Source: Dallia pectoralis (taxonomy: Eukaryota; Chordata; Actinopteri; Esociformes; Umbridae). Taken from it: a stretch of DNA of 64,000 nucleotides. The translations under genes and the position numbers were made by a program. Below, piece after piece: positions 11,261 through 22,930 of the stretch. The stretch lies in the NCBI GenBank assembly GCA_029465975.1, contig CM055762.1:2914001-2978000 (forward strand), read 5' to 3'. The stretch's first letter is position 1, and each line of letters starts with the position of its first letter. The notes beneath the pieces are model-generated. The model was not told where the DNA came from, searched no databases, and saw only the letters and a list, made by a program, of their open reading frames with translations.

Positions 11261-14200
11261 GTAAGTAGGCTTGCAATCTGAAGAAAGAATTATCGCATCG
11301 GATTTGCCATTTTGATAACAGTGGCAGGGTAATTAACTTTTTTTTTTATTGTTGACTACCTCTCATTAATTTATTTATGAAAACGAAAGATTGAAAATTG
11401 TGTCTATGAAACACATTTTATGATACATACAGCATGTATTCTATTATGGCCATTATATTAGGTTGTAATTGCGAGCTACATTAATACAACTATTTACAAT
11501 GTTAATACATTCATGTAAAAAGTGATTGAATTTGTTTAAAATAAAAAAAACGTCCTATTTACATACATTTAGTTGTGCTTCACGTAGCAATTGTCAGATT
11601 ATTCCTAAATGGAGATGTTATTCTGTATAGGCCAGTGGCAATAGATGTGTTTTGACATGGAGGGGGCATTATTAGAATTTTTTTTTATTATTGGGGTCGG
11701 GCAAAATACCTGCTTCTAACATTTTGTGGGACAGATCCCTCTTGCTCCCCTGCCTCCAATTATGCTCAATTTAAACCAATATTTCTTCCTGCTCTGTCAT
11801 TTTTTATTATTCTAAAATGGTTGTGCTTTTCTCTTTGATGTATGCTTTTACTTGAAAAAAATCAAAAATTCAAAAGAACTAAACTAAATTACTTGTTTTG
11901 ATACAGGTTTGGTGGAAATTCGACCCGTGGACACAGGCTGTGTTGCAATCAAAGGAGTAGCAGCCTCACTGTATCTTTGCATGGAAAGGAATGGGAGACT
12001 TTACTCATCGGTAAGCACTCATAAAGGAAGCAACAGAATATTCCACTAATCGTGAAAAATGTATGCAATGTCCACATAGACTTTTTTAGTCACTAACATC
12101 AACACGTTTTAGCAGTAATAGCATATTAACACGGGCCACTTAGCAAACTGTCCTTTGTAACCCTGCACGTTCAGCTAACAGAGCGGAGGTCAAGTGTTAA
12201 GTTATTATTTGGACACACTGGAACAACGTGGGCACGATGTCGAATTTAAATGATTGTGGACAATACCGGTTTGCAACAACATGCTGGGCCATGTCTGCAG
12301 ATACTTTTCCACAAGTACGTGGACCCGCCTTCTATTTAGAACTTATTCAGCGTTGCTGACAGGGGAATAAAATCAAACCCGCATCTGCATAGACAAACAC
12401 TGAATAAACATGCGCAATGCCTGGCGTTTTCTGGAGTGGTATTAAGCTTGGATTCTGGAGGAATGGTAACATGTTTGCGAGACCCGGTCCTGTTTGTACA
12501 TATCTATGGGTCCCAGCAGGCAGTAGGTCTGCAGATACCCAGAGGGTATCCATGTGGTGGGACCCCCCAATGGTCATGAGATCCAGGGCATTCACACTGC
12601 CAGCACCACCTGGTCATACAGTGCCTATACAAAATCATCACACCCCTTTAAAATAGTCTGAAATCAAAACCCAATAAAAATGTATCCATTTTTGGTTTCC
12701 AGCTTTATTTAGACACTCTGCCTTACAACTTTCAAGTAAGAGTTGGAAAAGTGATCAGTCGCATAATGTAATTCTTCGTAGAGCTACCCTTTGCCTTGGT
12801 CATTGTTGTGCTGGAAGGTAGACCACTTATGTTTTGTGTTTTGGGTGGGGTGTTGTGTGTGTGTTTTCCCCCAAACATAATGCTTGCTGTTCAGTCCAAA
12901 CAGTTAAATCTGGGTCTAATCAACCATAAAATGTTTTGCCACATGGCGTTAGATACTTCCAAGTGTTTTTTTGCAGGCTTAAACTTGACCCCATGTGGCA
13001 CTTTGTTCAGAAGAGGCTTCTTTCTTGCCACCCTGTCATACAGGCCAGCTTTGTGTAGAGCTTGTGCGGTTGTTGTCACATGTACAGACCGACCAATCTC
13101 AGCCGTAAAGACTTGTAAGTCTTTCAAAGTACCCATTGGCCTGTTGGTAGCTTCCCTAAAAAATATGACTATATGGGTCAATCATCCAGATTGGAGGGAC
13201 GACCTTATCTAAGGTGTTGGTAGCTTTCCACTTCTTAATAAAGCACTGAACGGCACTCTTGAAATCTTTTAGTATCCTTCTCCTAACATGTGAGTCCTTT
13301 TTAAAGCACCTTTCCAATCATGGTGAATTCAGAATGAAATTGAATGTTATTTTCACTTTGATGTTGAGGGTTATAACACGTAAACACAGCAAAAAAGCAA
13401 GATTACATTTAGTTAAATTTCCAGGGTGCAATGTGACAAATGGTGAGGATTTTGACAGGGTGCGATGATTTTCTATGGGCACGTGTATATCTCAGAAATT
13501 CAGGAACTCTGACTTGTAACATCAATTCACATTGGAGGGGCAATACATGGAAATATTTATAAAATAAACTTTTGAACTTATAAATAAAAAAAAAAATATA
13601 TAGGCCTTCCTTTAATGAGAAAGTATTGGAATCAGTATCTCATTTGCGCATTAATTGGCACGTATCCAGAGAGCCCTAAATTTCTAAAATTGTATTATTA
13701 ATGGCAAAAAATAAAACAAGTAACAATATCGACAAAGTTCATAACATTCACATATTGCGCAGTTGACTAAGGCCGTGGCATGAAAGGTTATTATTTACCA
13801 TGGCCTAGGTTTGATAAATAGTTAACCAGGATGCGTTTTCCTAGAGGCTATAACCCAAGCCCCTTTTGTGTCCCCCCTTTGTGTCCACTGGTGGTCTATA
13901 TTTGCTAAGTGAAATCCACATTGAAAAGCAAATGCAGGAACAACAACCCTGGCCTGGTGACTCTGTGTGCATTATGCAAATAGTTGTCTAAGAACGTTTA
14001 CCATGCAGGAGGCCAGATGACACACTTCGATTCATTATCAGTAACCCTGCTGATCCACGTTTCCTCCTGTCGTTGCAGCAAACCTATATAAAAGATGACT
14101 GCACCTTCAATGAACGCATCCTCCCAGACGGCTACACTATTTATGTGTCCAGGCAGCATGGGACCCTAGTGAGTCTGGGTGGCAGCAGGCGGAGTGTTCA

Positions 14201-14402
14201 TCGGCAGGACCAAGATGCCGCAGCTCTGTCCCAGTTCCTGCCAAGGATGAGTACCCTACCTGACCTGGATAGAACAACACATGTGGGCTCACCAGCCCAC
14301 ACAGAGCAAAGCCCTCCGACGAGACTTGACATACTCGATATGGATGCCTTTGGGAAACTATCTGAGATCATGATCCAAAGCCCCAGCTTCAGTAAGAGAT
14401 GA
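11047..14402 (+). CDS. fgf19: fibroblast growth factor 19 (three exons)
   Basis: Secreted FGF of the endocrine FGF19/21/23 subfamily, which signals through FGFR with beta-Klotho; in fish embryos it acts in brain, lens and craniofacial patterning. The joined exons (11047-11260, 11907-12010, 14079-14402) give 213 aa. A hydrophobic signal peptide (about residues 1-23, VLFLLVVHTVFPVGVVCLPL) precedes the beta-trefoil core: the segment with VRLRHLYAAKHGLHLLI, then VEIRPVDTGCVAIKGVA and YLCMERNGRLYSS, then DDCTFNERILPDGYTIYVS. A variable, phosphorylatable tail follows. Splice sites are GT-AG, intron phases are 1 and 0, and exon 2 is the canonical 104 bp of the FGF family. The start codon is the first in frame after the promoter. 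It lies upstream of lto1 on the same strand, as in other vertebrates. Frame intact; identity secure. Confidence 0.96.
11907..12010 (+). CDS. fgf19: fgf19 exon 2
   Basis: 104 bp after the acceptor ...ATACAG, with donor GTAAGC at 12011. Encodes the central trefoil segment with the Cys in YLCMERNG. Confidence 0.94.
12617..13487 (-). mobile_element. Tc1-like transposon remnant in fgf19 intron 2
   Basis: The element begins at 12619 (CAGTGCCTATACAAAATCAT) and ends near 13485 with the inverted counterpart (GATGATTTTCTATGGGCACG). TA dinucleotides at 12617-12618 and 13486-13487 fit the TA target duplication. A minus-strand frame (13181-12891) keeps a transposase piece containing HKAGLYDRVARKKPLL and FKPAKKHLEVSN, the Tc1 linker into the catalytic domain. 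The internal size (about 0.87 kb) and missing DDE motifs show internal deletion and decay. Confidence 0.75.
14079..14402 (+). CDS. fgf19: fgf19 exon 3 with stop
   Basis: Acceptor ...GTTGCAG at 14078. Encodes QTYIKDDCTFNERILPDGY and the C-terminal tail; stop TGA at 14400-14402. Confidence 0.95.
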   Translation, partial: QTYIKDDCTFNERILPDGYTIYVSRQHGTLVSLGGSRRSVHRQDQDAAALSQFLPRMSTLPDLDRTTHVGSPAHTEQSPPTRLDILDMDAFGKLSEIMIQSPSFSKR

Positions 14403-14790
14403 GCAACTCAAGGTGCTCACCTGAAAAAGACACTAAAACGTTTTTACATTGTACAGGTTGCCTCCAAACGTATTATGTGTGCTAGGCACATTAGGTATAT
14501 ACACCTTACACACCACTCCAAAAATACATGTTCAAGAAGAATTGGCTTGACGTCAATCATATTATTATTGTATTTTTTTACTCGTTAGCCATATTTTTTT
14601 GCCATATTATACTTGATCCATGTATTTGACTGCTCTGTTCATTGTTTTGTCTACATTTAAGTAGACATGTGCATTAGTTATGTTGCCAGCGGTTCCCCAC
14701 AGTCACAGTCTTTGAACCCAAATGTCAGCTCGCTGGTAATTATCCGGGTCCGATATTTTGTTAATAAAGACAATATTTTATTTTTATTTT
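14403..14790 (+). other. fgf19: fgf19 3' UTR (inferred)
   Basis: AT-rich sequence after the stop, with the first canonical AATAAA at 14763-14768 and another at about 14802. The cleavage site is inferred from these signals only. Confidence 0.45.
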
Positions 14791-16160
14791 ATTAGAGAAA
14801 TAAAATCATAACATATTTAAAAGGGTCTTGCAACATTAATTTAGTTATTTATAAATGTAACGATATAATGTAATGTAAATAGCATTGTAAAGTTAAATGG
14901 TTCACAAGACATATATCAAATTTTAAGTCGAGATTGAAATTTAGAATATGATTTTTTGCATGAATCCATGTACATTAATGTGAGTGAGGGTTTTGGCAAC
15001 TTAATGTAGGTGGGTTGGTTTGCAAAGAAGCACTGTCCTGTTGATTGTTGTGTTTTCAGGACAGATGTAGCCAATATGTAAATACATGTGTAAATGTGTG
15101 AATATATAGTAGGCCTATAAATGCACAGCTTTTTGTTTTGAAATTAGGTTAAGCCTATATGTGAATAATATATATGTGAAATAATTTGCCTGAATGTTTT
15201 TAAACATTGTCTTTTTATCTTCTATTTCCAAATGGTTTTGTCGGTGGTGTGAATATTCCACAATTTTGGGACGTTCACAAACGCTATTATTTGTACAAAT
15301 GAGCGCTCTTCTGCAGAATAAGTTTAATTCAAAGCTAGTATCTTTAACAGGACCTCATATGGTTCCTGCCACAGATTCAAACATGTTAACTGTGATAGCA
15401 TTCTGGCATGTTTCTTCAAATGGCTGCTATTAGTGTCATCTTTTTTTAATTAACCTTTATCTAACCAGGACGATTGAGAACAAATTCTCATTTGCAACCG
15501 CGACCTGGCCATAATAATATGTCAAGTTCCTTGGAAAAAGATATTTCTGATGTTTGATTTCACAGCCTGGCATTACTGCTTTTAGCCAGGAAAAAAAACT
15601 ACAACACTGGGCTGATGACATGAGAGAAGTTCAGAGGGAAGCTTTGTTTGATTCTGTTTGCGTTTAACAAAGTTGGACAAAATGAATGAAATATAGACTT
15701 CTAGGAATAAGGTAAACATGTAAAAGTATATTATTGGATTATTTAACAATTGTAAAATACAGTTGGAAGTCAGTTCCCTGGGATTTCCCTGAGTACCTTG
15801 TGATACGATGAAGGAGAATTAAGTAGTGAGGATTTGAGCTGTCAAGTAAGTGTCATATGAGGTGGCAGTGCACATTTATGAAGGAACCAGACAAAATGTA
15901 GTAGTAATAAAACTACATGCAGCATCTTGACAAGAGACCCTAATTTCTTAAATTAAAGTTATTGAATGTGGACTTGAAGTTGAAGTTGGAGTGTTTGCAC
16001 ATATAGTATCAATACTTTTGAATCTTCAGGATTTCACAGTAGCACTACATGGAGCTACTGAATGAAGTGGAAACCGCATTTTATCTTTCATTTTCTGCAT
16101 TATTTCTGCGTTCAAGACGATTAAACAAAGAGCAGAAGACAGCAGATTGAAGTGTATGCA
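14791..16160. other. fgf19 downstream flank
   Basis: AT-rich, no gene recognised. A short dispersed-repeat scrap at 15440-15512 is listed separately. Confidence 0.3.
15440..15512. repeat. SINE-like repeat fragment
   Basis: The phrase AACCTTTATCTAACCAGGAC followed by AGAACAAATTCTCATTTGCA resembles the end of a dispersed teleost repeat that usually reads AACCTTTATTTAACTAGGCA and onward. Assignment is from memory of the family; only about 70 bp survive. Confidence 0.45.
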
Positions 16161-16162
16161 CT

Positions 16163-16640
16163 TTTCATCTCATCTCATCTCTCATCTTCAACCGCTTATC
16201 CGGGGTCGGGTCGCGGGGGTAGCAGCTCTAGCAGGGGACCCCAAATTCTCTTTCCCGGGCAACATTAGCCAGCTCTGACTGGGGAATCCCGAGGCGTTCC
16301 CAGGCCAGTGTGGAGATATAATCTCTCCACCTTGTCCTGGGTCTTCCCTGAGGTCTCCTCCCAGCTGGACGTGCCTGGAACACCTCTCTAGGGAAGCGCC
16401 CAGGTGGCATTCTTACTAGATGCCCGAACCACCTCAACTGGCTCCTTTCTACGCAAAGGAGCAGCGGCTCTACTCCGAGTTCCTCTCGGATGACTGAGCT
16501 TCTCACCCTATCCCTAAGGGAGAGGCCAGCGTCCTTTCTGAGAAAACCATTTCGGCCGCTTGTACCCGCGATCTCGTTCTTTCAGGCATTACTCAGCCTT
16601 CATGACCATAGGTGAGAGTATGAACAAAGATTGTATGCAC
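16163..16640 (-). mobile_element. Rex3 3' fragment, second copy
   Basis: Same family and orientation as the 6455-7524 copy: the ATCTC tail at about 16165-16187, then the C-terminal coding part on the minus strand (16506-16228: LRWFGHLVRMPPGRFPREVF and WRDYISTLAWERL). It is shorter, truncated at about 16640, and carries a 2-bp-scale deletion near 16245 and frame damage near 16545, so it is older than the first copy. Confidence 0.85.
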
Positions 16641-16644
16641 TTTG

Positions 16645-17630
16645 TATGCACTATTCAACTGATGTAATTCACCAGTAAAAATCTTAGGAACATTCATTTT
16701 AGAGAACTGTACAGTGCATCGAGCACATTCAATTATCTGTCAAGATATGTCATCAACAAGCAAACTATCTGTCCTTATTGATGAGTGAACTCGTAAAGCA
16801 GCAATGCTTGTGACTTTGTCGAGGGAGAATTGAGAGAATTGTTCTTCCAGGAACTTGACTATCAGAAGGCTGATGGAATAGAGTAAACCCTAGTCGGTTA
16901 CCCTAGTGCCCTGCGTGAGAAATTCAACGAGGCGACTAGGCAATTAATCAGCTGGTAATGTTGGAAAATATGATTATTATCTCTGCAATTAATGTGTCAT
17001 ATGTTATAATAATCTATACTCATCTATAATCATCTCTGCATTAATGTGTCATATGTTATAATCACCTGTAATCATCTTACATACATCACAGTTTTAATTG
17101 TGTGTTTTCTATCACAGACACTCCCGTTTTGAAAATACATGGACACTTAAAAACACACAGCAGTGGCACAGGCAAATCGATCTTACCGAATGGGGTATAA
17201 TTAACAAATTACACGAAGCCACATTAAGCCTGCAAGGTCAGTTTAAAAGAGAAGTTGTTATGGTTAACTCATCAGAGAGGGCACAATAGAGAACAGACCA
17301 TCATGCTCCTATAGAGGGCCGATAAGAACTGGACAAAAAAAAACGGGACAATTAGACATTGTTGTTTGCACACAGTGACCATGAACTCACCAACAGTGAG
17401 ACGTACAACCCATACCAACATGGCAAACTACTTGAAACACGTTGTACAGCTAGGCACCCATTTTGCAGTTATCTTGGCTGATTTACTATATGGTGTATAT
17501 ATAGGCTACATAATGTAGTGAACCGTATGGGATGGGCAGAAACTGCCCTATTGAGTTTTATGTTCATAGGTTATTACGGAAACAGGGGAGGGTGCTACAC
17601 AGGGGTTTTCATGGTGTGGGTGCAGGTGAA
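16645..17630. other. unassigned intergenic sequence
   Basis: No gene recognised. A local duplication around ATTAATGTGTCATATGTTAT occurs at about 16989 and 17041. Confidence 0.3.
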
Positions 17631-17842
17631 AAAAGCATTGTGATGACGATGTACTGCAGTTGATTAAAGCAACACTGAGGCTGTATGAGTCGATACCCAG
17701 AATAGACATCTAAATAACTACCCCTCTTCAAAGCCTCAAGTCCTTCCCATGGCACTGCAGCTCCATTATAGGTATGCATATGGACGGGCACAGTATTCCA
17801 GGTGGCGTATAGTGCACTTGTGCACAACACACACACACACAC

Positions 17843-17856
17843 CCAGCAGGGGGCGC
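17843..17856 (+). promoter_or_regulatory. candidate CTCF motif in the ccnd1-promoter duplicate
   Basis: CCAGCAGGGGGCGC fits the CTCF core consensus at every position and lies at the place equivalent to 37076-37089 upstream of ccnd1, same strand. It has stayed consensus while neighbouring bases diverged. Confidence 0.55.
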
Positions 17857-17976
17857 TAACGTCCCACCAGATGGTATATATCCACCACATAGTCCCATAA
17901 AAAGGAAGAACAAGCAATATTCGGTTGTATTCCGGATGTAGCTAAATATAGATATTTAGTTGATCAGCAACTGTTT

Positions 17977-18384
17977 ATGGTGACGTTTAGTATGGGCAAA
18001 ACGAGGGATTTAGGCGACTTTGAGCGTGGTATGGTCGTCGGTGCCAGTGTCTCGGAGACTGCGGGTATTCTGGGGTTTTCACGCACCACCGTGTCCAGGG
18101 TGTATCGGGACTGGTGCAGCATCCAGAAAACATCCAGTCAGCGGCAGTCCAGTTGGCGAAAACAGCTGGTTGATGACAGGGGTCGAAGAAGAATGGAGAG
18201 AATCGTGCACGCCAACAGACAGGCCACATGCAGGCAGATAATGGCGCAGTACAACAGCGGGGTGCCGACCGGTATCTCGGAGCGCACAACCCGTCGGTCC
18301 TTGTCGCGGATGGGCTATTACAGCAGACCACCACGGGGGGTCGCACTATCATCATCTGAAAACCACAAGAAACAGCCCGAGTAG
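17977..18384 (+). pseudogene. Tc1-like transposase N-terminal fragment
   Basis: An open frame of 135 codons encodes the paired-type DNA-binding domain of a Tc1-like transposase. It has MGKTRDLGDFERGMVVGA at residues 5-22, the first helix-turn-helix in VSETAGILGFSRTTVSRVYR (about 24-43), an RRMERIVHANRQATCRQI segment (about 70-88) and the second HTH in ISERTTRRSLSRMGYYSRPP (about 98-117). It stops before the DDE catalytic domain, which is absent downstream. It sits inside the ccnd1-promoter duplicate, so it was inserted after the duplication or is private to this copy. Confidence 0.8.
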
Positions 18385-19290
18385 GATATAGCCCGCCCCA
18401 CGGTATAAATGTAGTCACTAACATATAATCAGGATGAGGGTTATGCAACAAAACGTGTAGACGACACTTGACTTCCAAAAATTATCCTGGACTGTTAATA
18501 TTGAATAAGTAATCTGTAGTTCTGGGATTCATTTGACAGGGACACATCCATGTATACATGTTGCTTGTTTTCTCCATATATGTAAGAATAATTAATATAA
18601 AATTACACTTGGTGTAGCAAGTGTTCGTCTGTTAAGTGTGTCGAAATATTATTATTGTAAAAACTTGCTGAAATTAGAAAAAAGTGTCAAACCTAACACC
18701 TCCACTCTGTATCTGTAGGGAGGTCTCGGTCTATTTGAGGAGATGGAAATTAGTCTAATCCAAGATAGGAGGATTCGCAGAAGACCAAGCACTTTCAACA
18801 GTTGTAGCATGCATTTATAATGCATCAATCATATGATAGGTTTTAATATCAGCAGCTATAGGCAAAATAGAAACACATTGCACTTGTTTTGTTATAGCAT
18901 GAGTAAAATAACAATGAAAACGCAAATGGGAGTTAAATATAAATGTTGTTGTGTGATGATGTGATATTTATAAGGAATGTTACAATCAGTTTTGTTGAAT
19001 TTGGATTCATCACTGCCGTTACATCTCACAGTTTAAATACAAATATGATATTTTCACTATCATCTTCATATGCTGTTGGTCAGATTGAGTCAAACAATAA
19101 AACGTTCCTTTGTTGAGAGGTTTGCTGCTGGAATTTTATTGACTCATCTTTTTTTTCATCATGTGTACATGTTTTTAATCAAATATAGTTGCTTTTGTTA
19201 TCCTATGTGATAGTTAAAGTATGGTTGTTATTACAGAAGTTGAACATAATTACAACTTCACATCTACTTTTGTTATATAATGCAAACATT

Positions 19291-20840
19291 TACAGGTGCA
19301 TCTAAATATATATTCCCGTAATTTTAATGTGACATCATTATATATTCTATATTCATTACACAAAGTGAAACATATTTATCTTGATTTTGGAGGGAGATGA
19401 TATTATACGCTATCAAATGTGATTTGTTTGCACAACACTTTTTCGGAGACATGAGCTATTACGGTTGTTAAATTATATATACATAATGTATGTTAACATT
19501 TTTTATTTAAAAAAGACATCACCGTTTGCTACTACGTTTGCCCAACTTTCATACACACAATTTGAGGCATATTTTCACTGATTATTGAGATAAAGGACAA
19601 AATATGTCCAACATCGAAGTCTTATTTACGTTAAAAATCAAGAAATGTATAATAACAAAAACACTTCAAATGTTAAATCTAAAGTACCTGTGTATACTCA
19701 TGACATTCATTTATATATGCTTTTTTAAAATGCTACAAATGCATAAACCTGAATATCTAATTAAATTAATAGTTAAATAAGATATCACACAATACATAAG
19801 GTGAGCTTTTAACTACTGCCTTTGAGAAAAAGGGAGTATCAAAGAAACAACAGAGAGAAATCCAACAGTGACCCAAAAAGCCAAAGTGAGGTTCTATAGA
19901 AGGAAGGACAAAGGTGTAGAAACTCAGACAAACAGGAATATTGGGAGTAAGGGATCAGAGTATGTATTGGAAGTTGGGCTGCAACAAACTATTGTTTTGA
20001 TAATTGACTAAAGAATATTTGAATGATTAGTCGACTAATTGACTTAATCAGAAGGCGGGGAATGAATATTCTGCTTTTGCAATTTGTTTAAACATTGAGT
20101 TATACTTATCTTAACTAATAAATAAAACAAGGAAATCACTTCAGCTTTTGAATAACATATTTTATTCCACTTCGATCTGAATGTGTCTCTTTACAATGGT
20201 CGTATACACTGAAGTTCACTTAGTTCAAACATTAGTGAAACTTACCCACTTGTTCTGCTCCATTTGCGCGTTGCCGTTTGTGCACTGTTTTCTTCTATTG
20301 GATTGCAGATGGGTGGGTTGCATAACAGTAGCGTGCTACAGAGCCATACTGGTCAAATCACGCTTTTGCAGGCACTTAAAACTCGTCCTATGAGATCAAA
20401 ACACTTGTGGACAACAAAAATATTTAAAAAAAAATTGTTGTCGATAACATTGACAAGTCTTTTCAGCTCCAAATTGGAAGGATTCTTTAGAAAAGATCTA
20501 GTAAGAGAAGGGCAGTGCAGAATACAGTGCAGAACCCCCCCTAGATAGTCCACTAGACCAAAGTACTGACGAACCAACTATGAGCAGACGTGATTGTGCA
20601 AATGAGAGGCAGAACAACTAGAAAAGGCATTCAAGAGAAATAAAAGCTTTGAAAGATAAAATTAAGAAGATAACGAAACAGCGAAACAGACAATGAAAAG
20701 CGACAGACACAAAGTTCTGGCCCAAGAACGAGGTTGAATAAATATTGAATGGAGGTAGTGGTAGCGAGTTCAATAAGAAACAGGTAGTGGGATCCACTTT
20801 AACGTGAAACTTTCCTTGCTCCATCTATATGTGCGGAAAA
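19291..20840. other. unassigned sequence with a hAT-like terminus
   Basis: Mostly AT-rich and unrecognised. At 19976-20045 the run TTGGGCTGCAACAAACTATT with GATTAGTCGACTAATTGACT resembles the left end of a common fish hAT group, but I could not find the matching right end. Confidence 0.35.
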
Positions 20841-20844
20841 ACTT

Positions 20845-21890
20845 AGACCTGAGACCACAGCACACGTCTGCTTGATTCACAATCAGGCAAGAGCTCACAG
20901 AAATTCAATCGAGACCTGCAATGAGAACGCTGTGACCGTACATGTGGATTTTTCAGGATCCTGGAAGATGTGCCTCGGAGGTTCAAGCCTGCCATTTCAG
21001 CCAGGATTTGCAGCAGTTGAATCTTCATCTTGGAATGTATTTCACCCAGGGTCTAAGGGCAGCATTTTGTTTCAGGTTCTTAAGAGACAAGATGCTGCAG
21101 CAACCTGGACACACATGGATCCAATCTTAAAGGATGTTCGGACCAAATTTCCATCAGTTACCACTTTTGGCCAGATGGTCCCAGTAAGCAGTGCAAGAAT
21201 CGGAATAACTTTTTTCTCCTTTCTGAAGTATCACCCACACTGGGCTTCGACAGAACCACATAGAACAAATTCTCGACGTAGATCTCAAACAGTCTAAATA
21301 GTGTTCAGCTGTATCACATTGAGGAAAAATACATGGAAAAATATGACACACTTCAACTCAAACAAGTTGCAATGAAAAGATAAATACCCCAGGTCATCCC
21401 GCATCAAAATTGGGTTCACCACAGACAGCTGTCATGGTTTTTCAGTGAGCCATTGAATTACCAATGCTTTATCCCAGATACTTTCTGTTTATTTGGCTCT
21501 GTAAAGGAACAGCAGACAGATGCAAGGGCTAGGAAGGTCATTTGGCCATGTTGATGCGGTAGATAGAGCAAATAGAAGAGTGTATAAAGGAGGACATGGA
21601 AGAGCAGCTGAAAGGTCCTGAAGGCATTATAGTTGAAATAACTATTGACATTGAGGTTTCAGACTTGCTAGCAGTAGTGTATAATGGCCACCGGTGGCTA
21701 GCAAAGGCCATGAATGTAGACGCTGAGCACCAAGATGTGAAACCCTGTTGCTGCAACAGTAAATACTCACCAAAAACTTCATGCCATTTTATTGAACAAG
21801 CACCAAAATGGCAGCACTTATGTGACATTTATCTTTTAAGGAATACGTTTTACTTCCATTGCGACACATCTGTAACATGTTAACACATAA
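20845..21890 (+). pseudogene. eroded orphan transposase-like gene
   Basis: The + strand frames 20872-21297 and 21596-21883 carry pieces of one protein. The first has NAVTVHVDFSGSWK (about residues 19-32) and KRQDAAATWTHMDPILKDV (about 71-89). The second has DLLAVVYNGHRWLAKAMNVD (about 23-42). They recall an uncharacterised multi-copy protein of fish and invertebrates in which an Asp-containing VDFS segment, a SDGP segment and a C-terminal 'WLA.V' module occur, probably a DDE-type transposase. Here the middle is frameshifted and the SDGP region is damaged (about 21165-21185). No inverted termini are recognised. Family name not assigned; identification rests on memory of similar proteins. Confidence 0.5.
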
Positions 21891-21967
21891 CTTGGTCCCT
21901 GAAGAAGGAAGACCTCCCAAACAGCTACATCAATAACTTTTCCAACTAGCATGCATGGGACACAGTC
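21879..21967 (+). repeat. dispersed repeat unit, copy 1
   Basis: TGTTAACACATAACTTGGTC..CTGAAGAAGGAAGACCTCCCA..TTTTCCAACTAGCATG..GGGACAC recurs at 22931-23045 with a TTA-rich insertion. Both copies end in a GGGACAC block. Confidence 0.5.
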
Positions 21968-22930
21968 CGGGTGAAAGCATGGACGCAGGCTTGGGTTAAA
22001 GGGACAAAAAACATACAAAGACACACACTGCAAACAAAAGTTAACCTATCATGAACTGCACCTACCACAGCATGATGATCAGCGGTCTGCACCTGGACCA
22101 ACAACCAGGGACAAATACATTATGATGGGGTCACCAAATGCATCACACATTTTCAATACATGGATTTTCTGCATGCATAGTCCACATTTTTTGGTCTTTT
22201 TGAGGAAAGCTAAAAGTTGATCTTGTGTTGGACTGATCAGAACAAATCGCACAAATTAGTACATTTAAGAGGGTTACATTGAAACATTGACAGTCTACTA
22301 ATCGTAATCGTGGGGTACACTATGTGGTTATTCATTTTTTCAAATATAATATGTAAAATACATAATGCCTCATTTGAAAGCCATTGTGGAATTTACTACA
22401 AAAATACTAAAACAGATTCTTAAAAAGATACTTTCAGATTTCCGGTTGCATCCTGAACGTTCATGTGCGATAAAAAAGTATGCAAAACAAAAGTTGAAAA
22501 CATTGAACGCATGCGGCATCCCAATTGCACAGAAACCAGAATGACAGGCTTTGTTTCAGACCAGTTCTTCAAATGTTCTTACTGTCTTCTGGCGCCCTCT
22601 AGGGTTTACCAGAGGAACATATGATTATTTGGGCTTTATAACAGGAACTTCTATAATTTACACACAGAGTAATAACAGTTTACTATACTTCTTTCAACTA
22701 AACCTTTTAATAGTAATTGTTCAGCTCCAGCCTATAAACCAGCTAATGAGACCAGCATGATAGATATAGGCTACTGTATTTATGGACAAACATAATTATA
22801 ATCCCTCAAATAAAATAAATTAAATGTTAATTTTTTGCCTTTATGATAGCAGTATGCAAATTCATCGAGTACAATACTGTACAACCAATGCTTAAACAGG
22901 GTGTAGTAACAGTCTATCACATGTGTTAAT
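21968..22930. other. intergenic, nothing assigned
   Basis: No gene recognised. A CTCF-like core with two mismatches lies near 22590 on the minus strand and was not called. Confidence 0.3.

Larger units (their letters stand above)
17636..19290 (-). repeat. degenerate duplicate of the ccnd1 promoter and 5' flank
   Basis: This block is colinear, in the same orientation, with 36795-38050, the promoter and upstream flank of ccnd1. Shared landmarks in order: TGATGACG (17641 and 36804), GATTAAAGC/GATCAAAGC (17662 and 36832), AACTACCCCTCT (17716 and 36898), AAGTCCTTCCCATG/AAGTCCTCCCCATG, TATAGGTATG, the CTCF-like core (17843 and 37076), AGCAATATTCGG/AGCAATATCCGG (17913 and 37132), and ATCAGTTTTGTTGAATTT (18985 and 37692). 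A Tc1-like fragment interrupts this copy. No cyclin exon lies next to it. Either a tandem duplication remnant or two copies of an unknown dispersed element; the promoter landmarks favour the former. Confidence 0.6.

Noticed and set aside
17987..18478. 163-codon minus-strand ORF
   Set aside because: Antisense shadow of the Tc1-like transposase fragment at 17977-18384.
22588..22602. CTCF-like word on the minus strand, and another near 27000
   Set aside because: Each has two mismatches to the core consensus, too weak to call.
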